Source of the DNA: Mantis religiosa
Lineage: Eukaryota; Arthropoda; Insecta; Mantodea; Mantidae
Assembly: GCA_030765055.1 (NCBI GenBank)
Contig: CM060953.1
Coordinates: 182,407,043 to 182,471,042, forward strand
Direction of reading: 5' to 3'
DNA: 64,000 bases
Part shown: positions 33,607 through 46,713 of the stretch, in pieces
Numbering within the stretch: position 1 is the first letter of the stretch
Layout: every line of letters starts with the position of its first letter
Translations under genes and position numbers: made by a program
Notes under the pieces: model-generated
Told to the model about the DNA's origin: nothing
Database searches by the model: none
Seen by the model: only the letters and a program-made list of their open reading frames with translations

Positions 33607-34651
33607 TGCTGATATCGCTGCTGTTTTGTTTGGCTCTGCGTGGATTCTACACGGGTGGATTCAGTTTGTGAAGCTGTGCACAGTGATATCAGTTCTCTTT
33701 CCTGCATTTCTGAGGTAATGTAGCTAGTAGACGTGGTGTACCTGCGGCACATGACCAGAACTTCTCCGTAAGAGGTTGCCAGGATAGAGAGTGTTGTCCT
33801 ACGGTAAATCAAGGGAGAAGCCCCGGCAGCTGGCAGATGAAGATGGCGGCGAATGTACGTTGGAAAGCCTGGTATGTCTGTGGGCTCGCAGCTGAAGTAT
33901 ACAGCGACTGGACATTTGGAAGGCCGGGAGGACGCCTGGCAGTGACTTGTAAAACTGATTTTAAAAATCTCATTATTACCGTCTGTAAGCTGCATATATA
34001 GTGGCCTTGTGGGTTCGTAGATTTAAAAGTCCAGCTTGCATAAATTCAACATGATCTTTATTTCCGTAGAAACACACTTTGGTCAACCCCTACAGTTGTA
34101 GAATTACGTCACATACACATTTGCAATCATAAAGTTCGTCTGCCACACCCACAAACAAACACTCTTGGTGAGTCGCGGCTTCCTTAAACACCTCTACTCA
34201 TATTACTAGATATTTATGGAATATTCTGTAACAAACAAGAGATCGAAACTTCTAGTCAGTTATCTGTCTACCTGTTTCGGCAAGCTTTCATCTCTGCAGT
34301 GCACTATCTGTCCCTTATCTCTCCGCACGAAAATCTTTGTGCGCATCACTGCCAGTTGCGACAACATCTTTGCCTGTCACTGTCCAAATGTCGCTACTGT
34401 GTATAATGGCTCGAAATTAAACTACTCCAAGCTGTTAAATATCGTTTGTGCAAAGAATAGACATTTGTAGCAAGGTAGATACAAAGCATTTGCTTCTCCA
34501 ATGTTTTGAGAAGAATTTATGCTGGGATAGCACGAACGTTACCCTGAGTTCCAAAAATGAGTTGTCCAACATCTGAAGGTAAGCTCAATCGAAGTGCATC
34601 GATTGAGCAACACTTCAACTATGACACACTTCTCACATTTGATCACAAACT

Positions 34652-35165
34652 CAAAGAGCGGCAGCTTTAGCACTCCAGCTCCAGCTAGTATAGCTGACCT
34701 TCTATAGAGGCAACTAGAATTTCTAGGAGTAACCTCAGTATCTCTCATGCAGCACCGAGACACCTGTCAACCCAGGGAAATCCCCGAAGAAAGCTCGTAG
34801 GTTAGGATAACACGCTCGGGTCTCAAACCCACTAAATGTCACATATTATTCACATACACTTCTCGCTTGCTGTACACAGAGTAGTTTGTAAATTAAACGT
34901 CACATCAAAGTTACTTTGCTTACAGATGACACCCCGCTGGTGCTTTATCTCTCACAAACAGCTTTTGTACCCTCATCTTGTTATACGCATATTTCAGAAT
35001 ATGAACACCTCACCGCCAGTCCTCCTTGCAGCAATTCTCGTGAGATGCACATTTATTTAAGTAGTTTCTAGCTGTGTCAACCATGTCCAAATATGGGTCA
35101 CCAGCTGTAGATTTAACAGAAATTCTCTAGGGAATTAGGTTTTGGGAGAATATTCCAACAACCTC
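34652..35165. other. Unique ~510 bp block, second copy (unit 5)
   Basis: Exact-looking copy of 29991-30504, 4661 bp downstream. Confidence 0.6.
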
Positions 35166-37737
35166 CATATGACTGGAGCATAGAATTTATATATTTAACA
35201 GTAGTACCAACTTATAGACCAAGATGGACTAAAATTTATTGGAGTTTTGAGCGTTTTCTAGGAAGTAGTGCAACATTTATGTTATAAAGTGACGGATACT
35301 TTGCCAATTTTGCGTTTTCCAACATTTCAGTATTAAAAGTATTACCTTCCACTTAAAGTTGATACTTTTTTAGTATTAATATACTATGTTTGAATGTCCA
35401 CCGAATCAAATCGAAAAGATGTTTAGAAAAGGGTCAGCGTGGTTTGTTTTTACAACTTAAGTCAAAATTAAGAATTCAGTTATAAGTCAAATGGTATTTA
35501 AATTCAGTATGATCCAAAGGTGGGAACGAAGATTAAACTAAGGACCAACACCACCCTTTACAAGAAACATTCTGAAATATTTATTTACTGAAAATGTTTC
35601 TCTTATTATTAAAAGACTTTCAATGTAAATGAAATTAATTTCTTGATTTTTATGGGCATTTCTCAAATATATTGATTAGGATAACTTCTGTATAGTTAGT
35701 AAAGCATAAGAGATAAACATGAAATTTTCGTCAGTTAAAACATTTATTATATGTCCCTGTTTTGTGAAGTTAAACATATATAAGATGTTCCTGCTTTTGT
35801 TCGAATTTTCAATACATTCCTTAAAATAAAACTGCTTATTGTGGTGTCATCACATAGCAACGAGATCCTCTAAGTTTTGACTATCATTTAAAGTTTCATA
35901 TCTCCCTTCAACCTACAAGAAAATAAAAACGAAGTCCAAGCGTAGCAAGAATATATTGTTCAAGAGTAGAAATATTATCAGGGTCTTCTACATTAAATTA
36001 ACGAGACAAAATAACAAGGTTGGAGTGTCGAGGGTTCTTACTCAGCACAAATCAGTGATTAAAGCACTATCAACACAAATACAGCTTTTCAGATCTTATA
36101 ATGAAGACGCTACTGGACACTTGACTAGCTCATGTACATACATGCAACTGACTCAAAAGTTTCTAAGATTTCCCTTTCTCTAACTTTTAAAACTAGTCAT
36201 TGTTACCCGTATCGAACATGTGCACTTTAGATTTGTTTTAATAAACATTTACCATGACGGCAGTTAACTGTGTATTTCATATGTTGAAAAAAGCGAGCCG
36301 CTGGACAAACATAAGAGTAACAATTTATAGGATTAACAACAATTGGTGAGAACCACAATAATAATACTTGCAATATTTCTTGTTATGTAACGACAGTGGA
36401 TTTAAATGATAATGTATAATAGTAAAACGATTAATTATTAATTATGGTACCAAACACGTATTCAAATATGTAATTTGAAACTTTGGAACAAGGGCCCAAT
36501 AAGTGTAGTTGGTCGATATTTTACCTTTCTGATGACTATATATACAGGAAAACAACACGTAATTACACAAATTTCTGACTCTAGTCATCACATGGCAACG
36601 GTTTCTGTTATTTTTAGACTATGAAGCAAATGTTCCACATTTCGTTTAAATCTGCAAGAAAATAAAAAGGGATATCTTAGTGTTTGTAAGTAGATAATAA
36701 TTCGAGAGTAGAGAAAGCCATGTGATTTCAAACTGGTAACAATACGGAATAAAACCGCTCCAAACTTGCAATTGTGTTTCAAAACTGAAGACACTAACAA
36801 GTCTGAAATGTAGCATTTGCTTTTACAATAAATTGAGGAAAGAATTATGCCGGGATAGCCCCAAGGGTCTCCCGATTCCAAAAATTGTCAAGAAGTAAGC
36901 CCAATCGGATCTATGGGACAACACTTACGCATAATGTTGCACAAACTTCAACTCTCTTAAAGCAGTACTTGAAGACTTGTGTTTCACCCGTCACGACAAC
37001 GAAATATCTACAAAGTGTAAACTCCTCGTAAAAAACAAATACCACTCATTTTATACATTGCACTTTGTCCTGCTGTTTATGAATTTGCATTTATTTGGCA
37101 AACTTTGTCAGAGATATTATCGGGAAACCAATTACATTTCCAAAATTATACAACATTTCCTATGCTGCCATCTATCCACTTCCTCTTAAGTTCAGGAACA
37201 AGACTGCCATCTTTAATAACTAGCGCCAAAATGTACCCTATAGGGCACATCTGGAACTCATTGGAATTGCGCTAATACTCTGTAATATGTATCAGATAAA
37301 TCCAACAGAGGTAAAATTTAAGTAGTTGTCGCATTCCTCCCAGTAACAGCGAAATACTAACCTTCATCTAAACGATCCAAACGTCTCACACTTACAAACT
37401 CCTAGTACTGTCCAGCCAGAATCAAGATAACTATCGCATTATTCGATGTAGCTAAAAGAAAATAAATGATAACATAATATCAGAGAATGTTTATCTAGGT
37501 TAATATGTAATTGTACTCATATAAATAAACATTTCTAAAATGATTTTGTACAAACTCATAGACCTGCAACATATAGACTATAAATAAAATCTTGTCAGGC
37601 AATTTGTTACTTAAGGAAGACAGAACTTGTTATTCAAGTGTATACTATATTTTCATTAAAATGTGGCAACGAGTTAGTCTTGCGTGGTTTAAGACTAAGC
37701 CAGAGTGGCGGATCACGTGAGTGGGTCTGACAAAGCA

Positions 37738-38563
37738 CGAGGCTGTTCAATAAAGAATGATCACAACTATTTTGACAACGTACCTTAACTCATCCTCATA
37801 ATTTTGATGGTCCTTCTCAAAATACTCTTCCCTGAATGCGATGCACTTGTCCCAGCGTTTCTGACAGTCTTCAAAGACATGCTGGAAACCATTTTTGAGA
37901 GATCCTTCAAAATCGCCTCCGCAGCCTTCACCACTGCTTCTGATGATAGATAATGCCTCCCACAAAGGCATTTCTTCAAGTTGGGGAATAGAAAAAGGTC
38001 ACATGAAGCTAAATCCGGACTATAGGGAGGGCGAGGGATGTACTTCACGTTGATTTTTACAAGATAGTCAGCAACAACATTGGCAATACGCAGCCGCGCA
38101 TTATCGTGGTGCAGCATTAAGCCTGCCTCATCGAAATGTTGTCAATTACGCCTGATATGGACTTGCAATTTCTTCAGGACATCACTGTAGTATTATCCAG
38201 TTACTGATGTGTGTACAGGTACAACATGCTGATAAACCATTCCACGTATATCAAAGAATGAGATGACCATAACTTTCCCAGCAGAATTAACCACTTTTGC
38301 TCTTTGTGAGATGGCAATGAAGGAGATTTCCACACCGAGCTCTGCTGTTTGCACTCAGGATCAAAATGATGTAGCCAAGTTTTAATCAGCAGTGATTACG
38401 TTTGAAAGAAACTCCGGATCTTCCTCTAACATCGACTTTAACTACCTGTTACCTCCATTGCAGTAGGTGATACTGAACATGTCTGACCTTTCCTGGTTCT
38501 CACAGGCGGCAACCAGGAGTACCAACAATGAAACTACTACGGTGTGTTTGTTTCACATTAAGT
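37738..38563 (-). mobile_element. Mariner, minus strand, 5' truncated (unit 5)
   Basis: The left terminus is intact. The middle region absent in units 1 and 2 is present (LHHDNARLRIANVV, YSPDLASCDLFLFP on the minus strand), so the catalytic Asp in HDNAR and the one in SCDLF are readable. The transposon breaks off near 38563 and joins the subunit b hairpin region (GCCCTGACAGCATCCCG). Confidence 0.85.
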
Positions 38564-40196
38564 GTTGCCCTGACAGCATCCCGAATCCTAAAATTATGAA
38601 TCCTGCAACTACTTAGGTGAGCCTAATCAAAGTGCATCACCCTATTTGAGTAAGTTCATACGCGTCCTAAGCTTCGATATTCAACTGTCTTAAAGCACTA
38701 ATTGAAGACTTTTGTTTCACCCATGAAAACAACAATAAATCCCTAAAGTATAAAAACCTCGTTATAACAAGTACTACCATTTCAATCCATTGCATATTAT
38801 ATTGCTCTTTAGAAGTTTACTATTATTTGGCAAATATTACCGGATGTATCAACAGAAAACGAATTATATTTCTAAAATTGTACAATGTTACCCATGCTGC
38901 CATCTATGTATTTCCTCTCAAGTTCAGGAACAACACGCCATCTGTAACAACTAGCGCCAAAATGTATCCTACAGAGTGCATCTACAACTACCACATTCCT
39001 ATGAATGATATGCATAGAATGGTTCCATCACCTCCACTTTTTAACTAAAACTACGAACAGCATTAGTAGTTCATAGTGTAATCTTTCATTGAGTTATTTA
39101 TTTGACACACATTCAGTTGCATGACACGGACTGAGAGGTTTACACTATGCAGAGGGCTCCATTTGCCATCTTAGTCATAAAGTACATTGCTTAAAGTATT
39201 ATCAAGTTAAAGCAAGCCATTTATCCAAACAATCGCTCTGCACATTAAGCAAATTATACTTCATAGTCAAATAACTACATGAAATAATATCTTATTCGCA
39301 GATACACTGTGCATTAAATTTTATTTTTAAAACTGCACATTTTCTTCTTCAGCATATATTACTGAGGATATGCATGTCATCGAAGCATTTAAAAATTCAA
39401 CGCTGTAATGTTCTTGTGTTGTGAAGACAGAGTTAAGCTTAGGACAATTTTAAATGAATGATACAGCTTTAATGTAATTGTTATTTTTCATAATTTATTC
39501 TGCACTTGTGAATGTTAATTCAACCAAAGTGATTAGAAGTATATAGAATAGTGCCATTTATGAAATTTATGTCACCAGTTGCTAATACTGACTTCTGTAC
39601 TAATTTCACATTATTAATCTTATATGAATCGATCAAAAATTTCATGTTTTTCTCTGAATATACTTTTGTATACTTGTGCTGAAAATAATGTATGTACTAT
39701 TGAGCTTTTAAAATACTTATTAAATATAACCATTAACAGAGCTGCTTTGTTGTCATTTTAAAGAAATGGTGCTATTTTTTTTACATAGTTGTTGGCATCA
39801 ATTCAAATTTATATACATATTTCTTTAGGGTTTTTTTCTCACTGTTATACCAGGGAATTTTTCAACATTCTGTGTACAAAGAAATTGCATTACACATAAC
39901 ATTATGGTATCCTTTCCTGTTTTCCTGTATCTACAGAATCATTATTTTATTGTTAAGTTATCTTTATTTTAAGTATTACACTAAGAAGCTTGAGGGAAAG
40001 GGTACACAGATGTCTTGTATAATCTCAACAGCACCTTAAGTGATCTCAGTCTCTCGTTTTTTAAATTTTAATTGTTTTTAAAGACAAAATTATCAATTTG
40101 CATCAGGAAGAAAGATATAATTCTTTGCGGAAGCCAATTATTCATATTTAACAGGGAAGTTCAAGTGGATTCTTGTTATTTTTTTTCACAAATTGG

Positions 40197-40346
40197 ACAA
40201 CTTATTTTGAGGTCACATTTCGCGCATTGATGAATAGTGTACCGCACATTTCCTCAAGTATTTGACGCGTATTATGCTAATATGCGATAGTTGAAGTGCG
40301 CGTAAACTATTCATGTGTGGCGAGATGAGATTTCGAAAGAAGTTCC
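40197..40346. repeat. Foldback palindrome (unit 5)
   Basis: Arms are recognisable (GATGAATAGTGTACCGCACA and TGCGCGTAAACTATTCAT) with several mismatches. It sits in the same place in subunit b. Confidence 0.7.
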
Positions 40347-41638
40347 ATACTATCCTGTAGATTCTATCAGTCGCTGCACACGGGCAGAGGGGAGGGTAGG
40401 GGAAGCGACTGCACCATAGCTCGGTCGCAATAGAAGTTTACTGCATTACCGGCCGTAGTTCCCAAGGTCGCCGGGGTCTAAAGGATCAGGAAAGAGCGCC
40501 CTATGCGGCTTCAAAGTTTACCACGGAGTTTAGCATCTGGTATTAATCTGTGGAATGGATGCACAGGTGCAAAAAAAACGGCGTTGCAATTCTACTAAAG
40601 GTGCAAAAAATTTACTATATACAAAAGAAGTGACGCCATTTATTAAAAATGAACCTCGAACTAGTTAAGGTCAAAATGCATGCGTTCTGTTACGGTTTGT
40701 AACACAAGTCCGCAATCGACTTCCAAACTGCAATCACAAAATGTATATGTACAACTCGCTCTTGTTTCTATTAATATCAACTCTGTTCTTGACTGATTGT
40801 GTACCAGATTTGGTTTGTCAAAGTCATTCTCAATCAGAGAAACCTGCGTAGTAAATATACTTCCTAATCTTTTGTTTTGAAATGCTTATTTCACATGGGT
40901 AGCACTTGAAATTTCCAATTGCAGCAGTTCGGGTTCTGTTGGTAGTACAAACTTTGTTAATTAAGGAAGATAAGATTTCTTTTTTAAATATATACTGTAT
41001 CTTCTTTAAAATATGTCAGAAATTATTTAAGAAACTAATCAAGTGTCTTATTAACACCAAAATAGATTCACAGAAGCACTTGAGATAAACTTTACTATCC
41101 AAAAATGTAAGTTACCTTTGAGCAAACAGGTTATTTATATAATAAAATGTCAGTCTAAGAATATAGATTCTCAATGGAGATAAACTTGCGTACATTTACG
41201 AAGAAAGAAACATATGACTCGAGCATAAAATTTAATATGTGTTACAGTAGTACCAACTTATAGACCAAGATGGGCTAAAGTTTATGGGAATTTTGAACGT
41301 TTTCTACGACGTAGTGCAACATTTCTGTTACAAAGTGACAGATACTTGCGATTTCTACTATTTAAGTATGAAAAGTATTACATTACACTCAAAATTGATA
41401 TTGTTTTCAGTATTTACATACTATTTTTGCAGATCCGCCGAATCAAAACAAAACCATGTTTAGAAAGGGGACAGCTTGTTTGTGTTTGACCAACTTAAGT
41501 CAAATTAACAACTCAGTTGAATGTCAACTGGTATTTAAATTCAGTGTGTCCAAAGGTGTGAACGAAGATTAAAATAAAGACCAACGCCAGCCTTTACAAG
41601 AAACATTCTGAAATATTTATTTACTGAAAGTACCTCTA

Positions 41639-42505
41639 CGAGGGCTGTTCAATAAAGAATGATCATAATTTTTTACGTTCATAATTTTTCGCACTAATAT
41701 TCAATCTTATTATAATCTGATAGCTTAATATGAAATAAACGCGCCGTAGTAGTTTCATTGTTGGTACTCCTGGTTCCCGCCTGTGATAACCAGTCAAGTT
41801 CATACATGTTTAGTATCGCCTACCACTGCAATGGAAGTAACATGATTAAAGTTGATGTTAGAGGAAGATCCGCAGCTTCTTTCAAACGTAATCACTGCTG
41901 ATGAAACTTGGCTACATCATTTTGATCCTGAGAGCAAACAGCAAACTCAGTGTGGAAATCTCCTTCATCACCAACCCCCAAAAAGCAAAAGTGATTGTTT
42001 CTGCTGGAAAAGTTACAATCATCTCATTCTTTGATTTTAATGGAATGGTTTATCAGCATGTTGTACATGCACACACATCGGTAACTGCACAATACTACAC
42101 GGATGTCCTGAAAACATTGCAGGTCCATATCAGGCGCAAAAGATCACATTCCCTTTAAGCAGGCTGAGTGCTGCATTACGGCAATGCGCGGCAGCATATT
42201 GCCAACGTTGTTGCTGAAGATCTTGCGAAACTCAACGTGAAGGACATCCCTCACCATCCCTATAGTCCGGATTTAGCTCCATGAGACTTTTTTCTATTAC
42301 TTAACTTGAAGGAACATATTTTTGTGAGGCATTATCCATCATCAGAAGCAGTGGTGAAGGCTGCGGAGGCGATTTTGAAATATCTCTCAAAAATGGTTTC
42401 CAGCATGTCTTTGAAGACTGGCAGAAACGCTGGGACAAGTGGATCACATTCAGGGGAGGCTATTTCGAGAAGAACCGTCAAAATTATGAGGATGATTAAA
42501 GGTGC

Positions 42506-42545
<40 letters not shown>

Positions 42546-42568
42546 CATTCTTCATTGAACAGCCCTCG
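41639..42568 (+). mobile_element. Mariner, plus strand, internally deleted (unit 5)
   Basis: The element is 930 bp with intact termini and lacks the N-terminal coding region like its paralogs. ADETWLHHFDPESK is readable, and the third catalytic position is followed by a stop (CCATGAGACTTTTT). A ~28-nt A run near 42511-42538 is much longer than in other copies. Confidence 0.9.
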
Positions 42569-44656
42569 TTTAAGGTTCTTTCAATGTAAATGAAATTCAT
42601 GTCTTGAATTGTCTGGAAATTTCTTAAGTATATTCATTCTGATATCTTCTGTATAATTAGTAAACGTAAGAGATAGACAACAATGTAATTGTCGTCAGTT
42701 AAAACTTACATTATACGTCGCTTCTTTGTGAAGTTAAACACATGAAAAATATTCCTGTGTTTTGTTTGAATTTTCCAACACGTTACTTAAATGAAAAGTC
42801 CTTATTGTAAAGTCAACACATATCAACGAGTTTTTTAAACGTTTTACTATCATTTAAATATTCATATCTCCCTTGAAGCTATCAGCAAATAAATATAAAG
42901 TCCAAGCGTAGTAAGAACACATTATCTAAGAGTGGAAATACCATCAGGGGATTCTACATTTTCACCATTAAATAAACGAGACAAAATAAGAAGTTATGAC
43001 TGTCCAGGGTTCTTATTCAGCACAGATCAGTGATTAAAGTACTGTCAACAGAAATCCACGTTTTCAGTTTTGATGACAAGAAAGACGTTACCGGTGACAT
43101 GACTAACTTTGTACATGCAACTGACTTAGAAGTTCCTAAGATTTTCCTTTCTCATTCTCAAACTTTTAAAACTAGCCATTGCATTGTTGCACATTGGAAC
43201 AGGTGCACTTTAGATTTGTTTTAATAAACATTTACCATGGCGGCAGTTAACAGTTTGTGTATTTCATATGGCGAAAAAAACGCGAGCCGCTGGACAAGCA
43301 TAAGAGTAACAATTTATAGGATTGACAACAATGGGCGAGAACCACAATAATAATACTTGCAATATTTCTTATTTTTCTTGTTATGTAAAGACAGTGGATT
43401 TAAATGATAATGTATAATAGTAAAACGATTAATTATTAATTATGGTACCAAACACGTATTCAAATATGTAATTTGAAACTTTGTAATAAGGTTCCAATAA
43501 GTGTAGTTGGGCGATATTTTACCTTTCTGATGAATATATATACAGGAAAAGGATATTTAATTACATAAAATCCTGACTCCAGTTATTACATGGCATCTGT
43601 AATGTTTTGATTATCGACCAAATATTCCACATTTCGCTTAAATCTGCAAGAAAATAAAAAGGAATATCTCAGTGTTTGTAAGCAGATAATAATTCGAGAG
43701 TAGAGAAAGCCATGTGAGTTCAACGTGGTAACAATATGGAATAAAACCGCTCCAAACTTGCAATTGTGTTTCAAAACAGAAGACACTAACAACAAGACTG
43801 AAATGTAGCATTTACTTTTCCAATAAATTGAGGAATGATTTATGCCGGGATAGCCCCAAGGGCATCCCGATTCCAAAAATTGTCAAGGAGTAAGCCCAAT
43901 CGAAAGTGCAATGATTGAGCCGAATGGGACACATCATGCGCATAATATTACACAAACTTCAACTCTCTTAAAGCAGTACTTGAAGACTTGTGTTTCACCC
44001 GTCAAGACAACAAAATATCTACAAAGTGTAAACTCCTCGTAAAAAACAAATACCACTCATTTTATACATTGCACTTTGTCCTGCAGTTTATGAATTTACA
44101 ATTATTTGGCAAATTTTACCAGAGATATTATCGGGAAACCAATTACCTTTCCGAAATTATACAACATTTCCTATGCTGCCATCTATCCACTTCCTCTTAA
44201 GTTCGGGAACAAGACTGCCATCTTTAATAACTAGCGCCAAAATGTACTCTATAGGGCACATCTGGAACCCATTGGAATTGCGCTAATACTCTGTAATATG
44301 TATCAGATAAATCTAACAGAGGTAAAAGTTAAGTAGTTGTCGCATTCCTCCCAGTAACAGCGAAATACTAACCTTCATCTAAACGATCCAAACGTCTCAC
44401 ACTTACAAACTCGAGTAGTACTGTCCAGTCAGAATCAAGATAACTATCGCATTATTCGATGTAGCTACAAGTAAATAAATGATAACATAATATCAGAGAA
44501 TGTTTATCTAGGTTAATATGTAATTGTACTCATATAAATAAACATTTCTAAAATGATTTTGTACAAACTCATAGACCTGCAGCATATAGACTATAAATAA
44601 AATCTTGTCAGTTAAATAACACATTAAATGTTACTTTTTGGTGAAGTTAACCATTA

Positions 44657-44890
44657 AGAGGTAGGAAAAAGGGAATATGTGAGTTGTGTGAGGGAAACGA
44701 AAGCATAGAACACTATGTAACGGAATGCGAGGAGGTTGCAATGTGTAGAAAAAAGGTTTGGGAGGAAAAATTAGAGAAAGTAGAGAAGAGGATAGTGGCT
44801 ATAAAAATGTTAACGGGAAAGAAGGAAAAGAAGGTAAGAAGTATTGGTGAGTTCTTACGGAAACTAAAAAGAAATGCGGCGGAAATGTAA
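44657..44890 (+). pseudogene. Non-LTR ORF2 C-terminus fragment (unit 5)
   Basis: Same fragment with CELCEGNESIEHYVTEC, open to the same stop. The 3' UTR continues to about 45095. Confidence 0.7.
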
Positions 44891-45210
44891 AGAATATAAT
44901 AAAGGAAGGTGAGGGGGAAGAATGCAACTAATTAAGTAACAAGGAGACATGGACGTTAAGAGCTACCTGGCAGAGCAGAAGTCCGGGTGTCGTGTAATAC
45001 AAGGTAGCAAAAAAGTAAAGACAAATAAATGTAGCCTAAAGTTGTAAATTGGAAAATTTTGGAATATCCACAATAAATAATTCAATTCTATTCAAAAATA
45101 TTCATGCGCTTTGTTTGAATTTTCAAACAAGTTCGTCAAATCAAATGAAAATTAGCTATTGTAAGGTCATCACATAGCAACGAGTTCTTAAACTTTTGAC
45201 TATCAACACA

Positions 45211-45278
45211 CCGAGTTCGTATTCCGAGAGGCTGCCTACACATTCGTGGGTGAGGTACGAGACACTGAGATACATCGG
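45211..45278 (+). pseudogene. Gypsy gag remnant (unit 5)
   Basis: Same remnant with CCGAGTTCGTATTCCGAGAG, then GGGTGAGGTACGAGACACTG, slightly closer to the 56.8 kb gag piece than units 3 and 4. Confidence 0.65.
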
Positions 45279-46713
45279 AGCTGATATCGCTGCTGTTTTG
45301 TTTGGCTCTGCGTGGATTCTACACGGGTGGATTCAGTTTGTGAAGCTGTGCACAGTGATATCAGCTCTCTTTCCTGCATTTCTGAGGTAATGTAGCTAGT
45401 AGACGTGGTGTACCTGCGGCACATGACCAGAACTTCTCCGTAAGAGGTTGCCAGGATAGAGAGTGTTGTCCTACGGTAAATCAAGGGAGAAGCCCCGGCA
45501 ACTGGCAGATGTAGATGGCGGCGAATGTATGTTGGAAAGCTCGGTATGTCTGTGGGCTCGCAGCTGAAGTATACAGCGACTGGACATTTGGAAGGCCGGG
45601 AGGACGCCTGGCAGTGACTTGTAAAACTGATTTTAAAAATCTCATTCTTACCGTCTGTAAGCTGCTTATATAGTGGCCTTGTGGGTTCGTAGATTTAAAA
45701 GTCCAGCTTACATAAATTCAACATGATCTTTATTTCCGTAGAAACACACTTTGGTCAACCCTTACAGTTGTAGAATTACGTCACATACACATTTGCAATC
45801 ATAAAGTTCGTCTGCCACACCCACAAACAAACACTCTTGGTGAGTCGCGGCTTCCTTAAACACCTCTACTCATATTACTAGATTATTATGGAATATTCTG
45901 TAACAAACAAGAGATCGAAACTTCTAGTCAGCTATCTGTCTACCTGTTTCGGCAAGCTTTCATCTCCGCAGTGCACTATCTGTCCCTTATCTCTCCGCAC
46001 GAAACTCTTTGTGCGCATCACCGCCAGTTGCGACAACTTTGCTTGTCACTGTCCAAATGTCGCTACTGTGTATAATGGCTCGAAATTAAACTACTCCAAG
46101 CTGGTAAGTATCGTTTGTGCAAAGAATAGACATTCACAGCAAGGTAGATACATAGAATTTGCTTCTCCAGTGTTTTGAGAAGAATTTACGCTGGGATAGC
46201 ACGTACGTTATCCCGAGTTCCAAAAATGAGTTGTCAAACATCTGAAGGTAAGCTCAATCGAAGTGCAACGATTGAGCAACACTTCAACTATGACACACTT
46301 CTCACATTTGATCACAAACTTCAGCTGTCTTAAAACACTACTTGAAGACTTTTGTTTCACCCCAGACTTCCCTGCTCAGACTTATGTATGGTCAGTACCA
46401 GGTTACGCCAATCTCACTGCATGCCTCCTGCCAGCAGTCATCCAGAGCATGCTCTGGGGATGTTTCGAAATCTCGTGTGTTCTGTAGAGCTCCTACGGCC
46501 TAACGAATTGCCTAATTTACACGTGTTGCGCTTGACACTTCCAAATACACTCGTTCACGTTTTATTGGTGGTACGAAATTTGTTACTTAAGGAAGCCAGA
46601 ACTTGTATTTCAAGTGTATACCATATTTTCATTAAAATGTGGCAGCGAGTTAGTCTTGCGTGGTTTGAGAGAAAGTCAGAGTGGCGGATCACGTGAGTGG
46701 GTCTGACAAAGCA

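Larger units (their letters stand above)
29082..33742 (+). repeat. Tandem array unit 4, mariner-free lineage (4661 bp)
   Basis: The head block is followed by a ~510 bp stretch (29991-30504) with no counterpart in units 1-3. The unit then rejoins the sequence that precedes the plus mariner elsewhere, but with a diverged sequence and no mariner. Subunit c follows. The same DNA recurs 4661 bp downstream with no difference that I could find by eye. Confidence 0.88.
32334..37063 (+). repeat. 4.73 kb identical tract, copy 2
   Basis: This is the second copy of the 27673-32402 tract. Right of 37063 the sequence returns to ordinary inter-unit divergence, for example CACTTTGTCC against CACATTGTCC. The sharp edges point to a single recent duplication or an assembly duplication. 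Confidence 0.9.
33743..45414 (+). repeat. Tandem array unit 5, compound (11672 bp)
   Basis: The first 3.3 kb copies unit 4. Homology to unit 4 continues at lower identity to about 37597, where subunit c breaks off and joins the end of subunit a (ATTTGTTACTTAAGG). From there a fairly complete series follows: truncated minus mariner, subunit b with palindrome, plus mariner, subunit c without SINE, non-LTR fragment, and gag remnant. It looks like two partial units joined by a non-homologous event. Confidence 0.87.

Noticed and set aside
32334..37063. Treating the second identical tract as an independent unit for dating
   Set aside because: It may be an assembly duplicate, so conclusions about unit age should count it once until reads confirm it.
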